From NCBI GenBank assembly GCA_004559785.1, contig SFXD01000063.1, forward strand, positions 1-12,910: 12,910 nt of DNA. Direction: 5' to 3'. This DNA comes from a bacterium (GTDB lineage: Bacteria; Bacteroidota; Bacteroidia; Bacteroidales; Bacteroidaceae). Within the stretch, counting starts at the first letter, position 1. Each line of letters opens with the position of its first letter. The position numbers were made by a program, and so were the translations under genes. The notes under the pieces were generated by a model. That model searched no databases and was not told the DNA's origin. It saw only the letters and a list, made by a program, of their open reading frames with translations. Positions 7,484 through 12,910 of the stretch are shown piece after piece.

Positions 7484-8457
7484 AAATCAATATAGTAGGC
7501 ACAGGGATGATTGTGGGAGAGGTGCTGAAGATGCTCCACTCCGACTTCAAGGACCGGATAATGGTAACGGGCATCCTCGCTCGCGAACACAGCACGGAAC
7601 ACGCCATAGACCTTTGCGAGGAATATGCCAGGGATGCCTTTGTATACACCGACCTACAGCGCATGCTTGGCGAGACAGAGGCGGATTTCGTATACATAGC
7701 CAATGCCAACCATGTCCACTACGAGTATGCCATGCAGGCCATGCAGGCTGGGAAGAACGTCATCATAGAGAAACCCATAGCCGTCGACCGCGTGCAAACC
7801 GAACAGCTGATAGACACAGCCATACAACGCTGTGTCTACTGCCTGCCTGCCTTCAGCATGCTATACATGCCACTGTACCGCAAGCTAATCTCGGAACTGC
7901 CCAAGATAGGCACGGTACGCATGATGCAGCTCAACTACGCACAGTATAGCAGCCGCTACGACAGATACCTGCAGGGTGTGGTGACGCCAGTCTTCGACCC
8001 ATCGATGTCGGGAGGTTGCCTGCGGGACATCAACATCTACAACCTCTGCTTCCTGATAGGCATATTCGGACCACCACGCACCATACACCTCGCTGCCAAC
8101 AAGGGATTCAATGGCGTGGACACCAGCGGCACGCTCGTCATGCACTACCCCACTGCCGTGGCATCGGCATCGGCTGCCAAGGACTCGAACGGACTCAGCA
8201 ATGCAGTCATCCAAGGAGAGAAAGGGTGGATTGAGGTTAAGGGCAGCGTAAGCATCATGCAGGAATTCACCGTACACGTCACAGGAGAGGAACCTGCCGT
8301 CTTCCGCTCTGACTCAGGCAGGCACCGGCTAAGCTACGAATTCGAAGAGTTCTGGAGACTTGTACACGACAGGCAGTCGTGCAACATCGTATTGCCATAC
8401 CTCACGAGAATCATGCAGGAAACGGCCATTGCCCTTGAAAGAATGACGGAGATTTAG
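7480..8457 (+). CDS. Gfo/Idh/MocA oxidoreductase, GFOR/dihydrodiol-dehydrogenase-like
   Basis: This 325-residue cytoplasmic oxidoreductase has the Rossmann loop VGTGMIVGE (6-14), YIANANHVHYEYAMQAMQAGK (72-92) and EKP (97-99; catalytic-type K98). Its second catalytic block reads SGGCLRDINIYNL (177-189). The usual histidine of DxGxH is tyrosine (Y187). This D-x-x-x-Y arrangement is known from glucose-fructose oxidoreductase and dimeric dihydrodiol dehydrogenase, so it need not mean loss of activity. The usual glycine of that motif is asparagine (N185), and the third glycine of GGG is cysteine (C180). It is only distantly like the oxidoreductase at 3411-4400 and is not a recent duplicate. Its start overlaps the rnr stop by 4 bp, so it is co-translated with RNase R. 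The substrate is unknown. Confidence 0.88.
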   Translation: MKINIVGTGMIVGEVLKMLHSDFKDRIMVTGILAREHSTEHAIDLCEEYARDAFVYTDLQRMLGETEADFVYIANANHVHYEYAMQAMQAGKNVIIEKPIAVDRVQTEQLIDTAIQRCVYCLPAFSMLYMPLYRKLISELPKIGTVRMMQLNYAQYSSRYDRYLQGVVTPVFDPSMSGGCLRDINIYNLCFLIGIFGPPRTIHLAANKGFNGVDTSGTLVMHYPTAVASASAAKDSNGLSNAVIQGEKGWIEVKGSVSIMQEFTVHVTGEEPAVFRSDSGRHRLSYEFEEFWRLVHDRQSCNIVLPYLTRIMQETAIALERMTEI

Positions 8458-8467
8458 CCAGCAATTA

Positions 8468-8488
8468 CACATTTTGAACAATAATGTG
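8468..8488 (+). terminator. Imperfect palindrome after the second oxidoreductase
   Basis: CACATT (8468-8473) and AATGTG (8483-8488) form a 6-bp stem around TTGAACAAT, 10 bp after the stop at 8457, followed by CAAAAAAC. It may end the rnr-oxidoreductase transcript. Because it contains TGTGCAA, also found in the dyad downstream, it could instead be an operator for the next gene. Confidence 0.4.
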
Positions 8489-8508
8489 CAAAAAACTTTC
8501 CCTACATA

Positions 8509-8539
8509 TTGTGTATTATTAATAAATGTTATAAATTTG
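8509..8539 (+). promoter_or_regulatory. Bacteroidetes-type promoter of the acyl-CoA ligase
   Basis: TAAATTTG (8532-8539) matches the -7 consensus TAnnTTTG. TTG (8509-8511) lies 20 bp upstream at the expected -33 distance. Transcription would begin near 8546, about 25 nt before the ATG at 8571. The surroundings are strongly AT-rich, unlike the neighbouring genes. Confidence 0.7.
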
Positions 8540-8563
8540 CACACAAATAACAAATTTGTGCAA
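8537..8563. promoter_or_regulatory. Nested dyad over the ligase promoter and start site
   Basis: TTGCACA (8537-8543) and TGTGCAA (8557-8563) form a 7-bp inverted repeat. Nested within it, CACAAAT (8542-8548) and ATTTGTG (8554-8560) form a second one with a 5-nt centre. The left arm overlaps the -7 box, so a bound repressor would block transcription. It could also form a hairpin at the 5' end of the mRNA. Its role as an operator is inferred. Confidence 0.42.
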
Positions 8564-8570
8564 TTATAAT

Positions 8571-10232
8571 ATGGATTCAAGACAAGTTCCCTCATTTCTC
8601 CAGCAGTTGCAGGACTGCATCGTACAATACTGGGATATGGATTCTATGTCCGACCTTGGACAATCCACCTTCAAATACAAAGACGTTGCCGAGAATATCG
8701 AGAGGATGCACATCCTCTTTGAGAAGGCCGGCATACAGAAAGGCGACAAGATAGCACTCTGCGGCAGGAATTCCAGCCGTTGGGGCATCGCATTCTTCAG
8801 TATCCTGACATACGGAGCGGTTGCAGTACCCATCCTGCACGAGTTCCACCCCTCGCAGGTACACGACATAGTCAACCACAGTTCGGCCAGGCTCCTGTTC
8901 GTAGGCGACCGTGTATGGCCCACGCTACAGGCTTCCGAGATGCCTGAACTGAAGGGGATAATATCCCTTGCCGACTACGGGCTGCTCGTCTCCAACGACG
9001 AAGCCATGTCCGACAGCTACGCCAACCTCGACTCGCTGTTTGCATCCCGTCACCCCGACGGACTTGACAAGGAGAACCTATGCTACCACAAGGACGAAGC
9101 AGAGGAACTTGCCATCATCAACTATACCAGCGGCACAACGAGCAACAGCAAGGGCGTGATGATACCATACCGTGCCATCTGGAGCAACTGCGACTTTGCA
9201 GCCAAGGCCCTCAACCATGTCCTCAGACCCGGCCAGAAGATTCTTTCCATGCTGCCCATGGCGCACATGTACGGTATGTCATTCGAATTCATCTACGAGT
9301 TCACGGCAGGAGTCCACATCAACTTCCTCACCAAGGTGGCATCGCCCACCATACTCATGAAGGCCCTTGCCGAGGTGAAGCCCTGCATACTGATAGTGGT
9401 GCCGCTCATTATAGAGAAGGTTGTCCGCAAGGCGGTGCTGCCCAAGATACAGACTCCCACGATGCGCATCCTGATGAAGACACCCATCATTAAGCACATC
9501 ATCAGGCGAAAGGTGTGCCAGGGACTGACGCAGGCTCTGGGAGGTAACTTCTACGAAGTCATCATAGGAGGAGCGGCACTCAACCACGAGATAGAGCAAC
9601 TGCTGAAGGAGATAGGATTCCGCTATACTGTAGGTTACGGGGCAACCGAATGCGCCCCAATCATTACGTACAACGACTGGAAGGAACAGGCCTTGGGCTC
9701 GTGCGGCAAGAACGTGGTAAACCAGGAACTGCGCATTGACAGCCCGGACCCTGCCAACATACCGGGCGAGATACTTACCCGGGGACTCAACGTGATGCTC
9801 GGCTACTACAAGAACGAGGAAGCTACGCGCGCCACGATAGATGCCGACGGATGGTACCACACGGGCGACCTTGGCGTGATGGACCGCCAAGGCCACGTCT
9901 TCATCAAGGGCAGAAGCAAGAACATGCTGCTTGGAGCCAACGGGCAGAACATCTACCCAGAGGAGATAGAGGACAAGATATACAACCTGCCCTTCGTCGC
10001 CGAATGCCTCGTAGTACAGAAGGGAGAAAAGCTCGAAGCCCTCATCTATCCAGACCCTGAGCAGACCAAGGAAATGACGCAGGAGGAAATAGAGCAGTTG
10101 ATGGAGAAGAACCGCAAGGAAGTAAATCCGCACCTGCCAAGCTATGCCCAGATTGCCAGCATACGAATCATGAAGGAAGAGTTCGAGAAGACTCCCAAGA
10201 AGAGCATCAAGAGATTCCTCTACACCAATTGA
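8571..10232 (+). CDS. Long-chain fatty acid-CoA ligase (AMP-binding)
   Basis: This 553-residue enzyme activates fatty acids with ATP to acyl-AMP and then acyl-CoA, in the cytoplasm or at the inner membrane. Adenylate-forming motifs appear in order: the phosphate loop YTSGTTSNSKG (185-195), GYGATE (355-360), WYHTGD (428-433) and KGRSKN (446-451) followed by NGQNIYPEEIE (458-468). The C-terminal segment is EKTPKKSIKRF (539-549). Length is normal for FadD/LcfA-type ligases. In the phosphate loop the usual glycine after TSGTT is serine (S191). In the C-terminal motif the lysine expected before IKR is serine (S545), with K543 and K544 adjacent. An in-frame TTG at 8556 could add five residues, but ATG 8571 fits the promoter better. 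The gene has its own promoter and is set off from the genes upstream. The exact chain length of its substrate is uncertain. Confidence 0.9.
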   Translation: MDSRQVPSFLQQLQDCIVQYWDMDSMSDLGQSTFKYKDVAENIERMHILFEKAGIQKGDKIALCGRNSSRWGIAFFSILTYGAVAVPILHEFHPSQVHDIVNHSSARLLFVGDRVWPTLQASEMPELKGIISLADYGLLVSNDEAMSDSYANLDSLFASRHPDGLDKENLCYHKDEAEELAIINYTSGTTSNSKGVMIPYRAIWSNCDFAAKALNHVLRPGQKILSMLPMAHMYGMSFEFIYEFTAGVHINFLTKVASPTILMKALAEVKPCILIVVPLIIEKVVRKAVLPKIQTPTMRILMKTPIIKHIIRRKVCQGLTQALGGNFYEVIIGGAALNHEIEQLLKEIGFRYTVGYGATECAPIITYNDWKEQALGSCGKNVVNQELRIDSPDPANIPGEILTRGLNVMLGYYKNEEATRATIDADGWYHTGDLGVMDRQGHVFIKGRSKNMLLGANGQNIYPEEIEDKIYNLPFVAECLVVQKGEKLEALIYPDPEQTKEMTQEEIEQLMEKNRKEVNPHLPSYAQIASIRIMKEEFEKTPKKSIKRFLYTN

Positions 10233-10237
10233 GGAAC

Positions 10238-10250
10238 CTGATGACATCAG
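10238..10250. repeat. 13-bp perfect palindrome between ligase and sulfatase
   Basis: CTGATG and CATCAG flank a single central A, 5 bp after the ligase stop. It is too compact for a good hairpin and looks more like a protein-binding site. No TAnnTTTG promoter is visible in the 80-bp gap (10233-10312). Chance occurrence is possible. Confidence 0.3.
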
Positions 10251-10312
10251 TCCTACGGCCCAGGCAGGAGAAGTAAGACACTGGTCTATATACCATTAGA
10301 TAACCTCCATAC

Positions 10313-12682
10313 ATGAAAAGGGAACTATTCGTCGGCACACTATTGAGCCCCCTATGCGCCAGTGTAGGACTTGCCGGGCAAGGCTGTGAAAGGCCAAACA
10401 TCCTGGTCATTCTGGCAGACGACCTCGCAAGGTGCGAACTTAGTTGCTACGGTGGACAGAACCTCAGGACTCCGCACATCGACAAGGTGGCTGACGAGGG
10501 TATGCGCATGCTCAACAACTTCGGTTCCATGGCGATGAGCGTACCCATCCGTGCATCCCTGTATACAGGGCTCTACCCGGCACGGCACGGCTCCTACCAG
10601 AACCACAAGGCTACGTACGGCAATGTCAGGAGCGTCACCCACTACATGAAGGACCTTGGCTACCGTGTGGGACGTGCAGGCAAGGACCATCCCGCCAACC
10701 AGCCCAACGTATACGGCTTCGAGCGCATTCCCGGATTCACCGTAAACTGCGTGGCTTCAAGACCTCCCTTGTCATCCGCCGACGGCATTCTCCAGTTCAT
10801 GAAGCGTGACCCTGGGCAACCCTTCTGCCTCTTCGTATGCAGCATACATTCGCACATGCCATGGGATGCCGGTGACGAGTCGGAGTTCGACCCTTCGAAG
10901 GTAGTCCTGCCTCCCAATGCCGTCGACAACCAGAAGACCCGGTCGGCATTCTGCAGGTATCTGGCAGAAATTCGCCTCTTCGACAACGAAGTTGGCATGG
11001 TGATGGATGCCCTGAGGGAATCTGGCGAAGAGGACAACACGATGGTAATAGTATTGTCCGAGCAAGGACCACAGATGCCTTTCGGCAAATGGACATGCTA
11101 CCGTTACGGACAGTCCAGTGCCATGATAGTCAGGTACCCGGGCAAGGTTCGGGCAGGTACGGTGAGCGATGCCCTCGTACAATACGAGGACTTGCTGCCA
11201 ACCATGATAGAGGCTGCCGGCGGAGTGCCCTCGAAAGACCTCGATGGCATCAGCCAGCTTGCAGTGCTCACGGGTAAGCAAAAGGAGGTGAGGCAATGGG
11301 CATACGGTATGCACAACAACATTCCCGAGGGCTCGCCCTACCCCATACGCAGCATTCAGGACAAGAGATACAAACTCATCGAGAACCTTACTCCCGAGAC
11401 TCCATACTACGAAAAGCACATGATGTGCCAGGGAGACAACATGTGGCAGTCATGGGTAAAAAACGCATCTGCCAACGATAGGGACAGATGGCTGGTGGAG
11501 AGATTCACCAACCGTCCGGCCGTGGAATTGTACGACCTGCAGGCAGACCCTTGGGAACTGCACAACCTGGCATCCGACCCATCCCACGCCAAGCGCATCT
11601 CGATGATGTCCGACGAACTGCACGAATGGATGCGCCGACAGGGTGACAGAGGCATAATGATGGATACGGACACTCCAGAGAATCCCCTTTTCAAGACCCC
11701 AATCCCCATCGGCACCTACAGCGAACTGGACAACCTGCTCCGCTGGGGCGACCTCAATGGCAACTATTACCTAAGCTCAGACATTGAGATACCCGAAGGT
11801 GTTGAATGGATTCCCATAGGTGCATCCGGACCTTCCGATGCCGACCCACAGAGATTCTCTGGCATTCTCGATGGCAGGGGACATACCATCAGCGGACTCA
11901 CCGTCAAGGAAGCTTGCCCTTTCAAGGGACTCTTCGGAAGGATAGACCATGCAACCATCAGGAATCTGAATCTGCATGGCGTGGACATATCCGGCAAGGC
12001 ACCTACAGGAGGCGTCACGGGAGCCATGATAGGCTCAAGCACCATCGAGCAAGTCTCCATCACTGGTATCGTCCGTAGCGACACCGAGGCTGGAGGTCTG
12101 GCAGGAAGGGTTGCACGCGACTCAAGGCACACGGATTACAACGTGATACGCAACTGCTACGTAAATGCCATCGTTTCTGCCGGCGTTGGCAACGTCGCCC
12201 CTTCGTCCACGCCATGCGCTGGTGGCATGGTTGGGTTCATCCACTCCGACAGAGACGGCATGGTGGCAAGGCTAAGCATAGACCATGCCTATTTCTCAGG
12301 CAAGGTCGCCTCACGGCAGGCAAGCTCGGGCAAGGGATGTGCGGCAGGCATATTATGCCATTCCACTGGCACGACAGACATACGCCTCACGGACGTACTT
12401 GTCCTGGCAGACAGCATATCCGCACAGTCGCCTCAATATTTCTGCATCCCATGTCCCGCAATTGACCCGTACACTTGCCAGGCCGGGCATTCAGGGAATC
12501 TGTACGTCAAGGACGGAACGTGGCTTCCAGACCATGGGTTGGCTCCATGTAGCTGGTACAAATATCTTTCTTTGCCTGTCGAGGCTTTACGCACAAAGGA
12601 TTTCTACGTGAAGCAACTGCAATGGGACATCGACAAAGTATGGTCTATTACTGAGGGAGAATACCCTGTCCTGCTCAAGTGA
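10313..12682 (+). CDS. Secreted Ser-type sulfatase with C-terminal GLUG-repeat domain
   Basis: This 789-residue precursor probably removes sulfate esters from a glycan or other organic sulfate outside the cytoplasm. A short, weak signal peptide (about 1-22) precedes the S1-type sulfatase domain. NILVILADDLA (29-39) gives metal ligands D36 and D37. SVPIRASLYTG (76-86) is the formylglycine site, with S76 as the residue to be modified, which calls for an anaerobic (radical SAM) maturase. AGKDH (122-126), HSHMPW (179-184) and SEQG...FGKWT (249-261) are further active-site blocks. Here E250-Q251 stand where many sulfatases have Asp plus His or Asn. ELYDLQADPWELHNLA (405-420) is the usual C-terminal subdomain, ending near 450, where such enzymes normally stop. 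Residues about 462-700 add a GLUG-type beta-helix: YYLSSDIEI, FSGILDGRGHTISGL and rungs at GLFG (539), GVTG (567), GLAG (595), GMVG (638) and AGIL (678). No sulfatase maturase or SusC/SusD pair is in the window. Confidence 0.9.
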   Translation: MKRELFVGTLLSPLCASVGLAGQGCERPNILVILADDLARCELSCYGGQNLRTPHIDKVADEGMRMLNNFGSMAMSVPIRASLYTGLYPARHGSYQNHKATYGNVRSVTHYMKDLGYRVGRAGKDHPANQPNVYGFERIPGFTVNCVASRPPLSSADGILQFMKRDPGQPFCLFVCSIHSHMPWDAGDESEFDPSKVVLPPNAVDNQKTRSAFCRYLAEIRLFDNEVGMVMDALRESGEEDNTMVIVLSEQGPQMPFGKWTCYRYGQSSAMIVRYPGKVRAGTVSDALVQYEDLLPTMIEAAGGVPSKDLDGISQLAVLTGKQKEVRQWAYGMHNNIPEGSPYPIRSIQDKRYKLIENLTPETPYYEKHMMCQGDNMWQSWVKNASANDRDRWLVERFTNRPAVELYDLQADPWELHNLASDPSHAKRISMMSDELHEWMRRQGDRGIMMDTDTPENPLFKTPIPIGTYSELDNLLRWGDLNGNYYLSSDIEIPEGVEWIPIGASGPSDADPQRFSGILDGRGHTISGLTVKEACPFKGLFGRIDHATIRNLNLHGVDISGKAPTGGVTGAMIGSSTIEQVSITGIVRSDTEAGGLAGRVARDSRHTDYNVIRNCYVNAIVSAGVGNVAPSSTPCAGGMVGFIHSDRDGMVARLSIDHAYFSGKVASRQASSGKGCAAGILCHSTGTTDIRLTDVLVLADSISAQSPQYFCIPCPAIDPYTCQAGHSGNLYVKDGTWLPDHGLAPCSWYKYLSLPVEALRTKDFYVKQLQWDIDKVWSITEGEYPVLLK

Positions 12683-12910
12683 GCGGTGAGAAGCCCCCTC
12701 AATCCCCCTGTTTAGGGGAAGGAAAGCAAGTGAGCCATAAGCTGTGAGCAATGGGTGCGCACTCCTTTTCCGTTAGGAAACCAATTGGATGGAATTTGGT
12801 CTTTCGCCCTGGATTGCCCAAGTTGGTTATGCAATCCTGGATGTCACTTGAGGCGTTACCGAAAAACAAAACAATGACAAATGACATCTGCGGAACAACA
12901 GTCAAGGTAA
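12683..12910. other. Non-coding tail with three short hairpins
   Basis: No convincing gene is present in this 228-bp stretch. It holds three small inverted repeats. TCCCC/GGGGA (12703-12707 and 12715-12719) is the likeliest terminator of the sulfatase gene, though it has no T-tract. TTTCC/GGAAA (12767-12771 and 12776-12780) has a 4-nt loop. GGATTGC/GCAATCC (12811-12817 and 12831-12837) has CCAAGTTGG inside its loop. It may be a structured RNA 3' end or an interspersed intergenic repeat. No TAnnTTTG promoter was seen. Confidence 0.45.
12703..12719 (+). terminator. Candidate terminator hairpin of the sulfatase gene
   Basis: A 5-bp stem, TCCCC and GGGGA, surrounds a 7-nt loop 20 bp after the sulfatase stop. 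The stem is GC-rich, but purines rather than T residues follow, so the call rests on position and pairing alone. Confidence 0.4.

Noticed and set aside
3411..8457. The two Gfo/Idh/MocA genes as a recent tandem duplication
   Set aside because: They share only family-level motifs and differ in the catalytic block (His versus Tyr), so they are distant relatives.
8556..8570. TTG start five codons upstream of the ligase ATG
   Set aside because: It sits inside the dyad, only about 10 nt from the predicted transcription start; ATG 8571 is the simpler choice.
9279..10247. A 322-codon open frame on the minus strand inside the acyl-CoA ligase
   Set aside because: The plus strand encodes a complete ligase with all motifs. 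The antisense translation has no recognisable domain and reflects the codon bias of this genome.
336..12682. A polysaccharide utilisation locus centred on the porin and sulfatase
   Set aside because: There is no SusC/SusD pair, no glycoside hydrolase and no regulator, and the two genes are 7.7 kb apart with housekeeping genes between them.
12699..12905. A 68-codon minus-strand frame in the terminal non-coding region
   Set aside because: There is no promoter and no domain, and it overlaps all three hairpins; probably chance.

Overview
The window reads as an ordinary chromosomal segment of a Bacteroidales bacterium, most likely Prevotella or a close relative. Three things point there. The large beta-barrel protein is of the Bacteroidetes 'putative porin' (Porin_10-like) type. 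The -7 promoter elements fit the Bacteroidetes consensus TAnnTTTG. The start codons are preceded by A-rich sequence rather than Shine-Dalgarno sites. The coding style is homogeneous throughout, with heavy use of ATA (Ile) and AGG/AGA (Arg). I see no transposase, integrase, tRNA, rRNA or CRISPR array.

Layout: a terminator-like hairpin (13-38) closes whatever lies upstream. A two-helix small membrane protein (75-317) and an outer-membrane porin (336-2582) form a short plus-strand unit. A five-helix inner-membrane protein of unknown function (2532-3329, minus) converges on the porin, and the two overlap by 51 bp. It diverges from the next gene through a compact intergenic region in which identical -7 boxes face away from each other, only 11 bp apart. 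The plus-strand series that follows is a Gfo/Idh/MocA oxidoreductase (3411-4400), a YjjG-like HAD nucleotidase (4455-5162), ribonuclease R (5276-7483) and a second, distinct Gfo/Idh/MocA oxidoreductase (7480-8457) whose start overlaps the rnr stop as ATGA. A fresh promoter rich in dyad symmetry (8468-8563) then drives a long-chain acyl-CoA ligase (8571-10232). Last comes a secreted Ser-type sulfatase with a C-terminal GLUG-repeat domain (10313-12682), followed by 228 bp of structured non-coding DNA.

How the genes fit together: the segment looks like mixed housekeeping and metabolism (envelope proteins, nucleotide clean-up, RNA turnover, sugar-type oxidoreductases, fatty-acid activation), not one pathway. 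I do not see a convincing new multi-gene system. The most interesting item is the sulfatase-GLUG fusion. Next come the overlapping divergent promoter, the dyad-rich ligase promoter, and motif substitutions in the second oxidoreductase and the acyl-CoA ligase.
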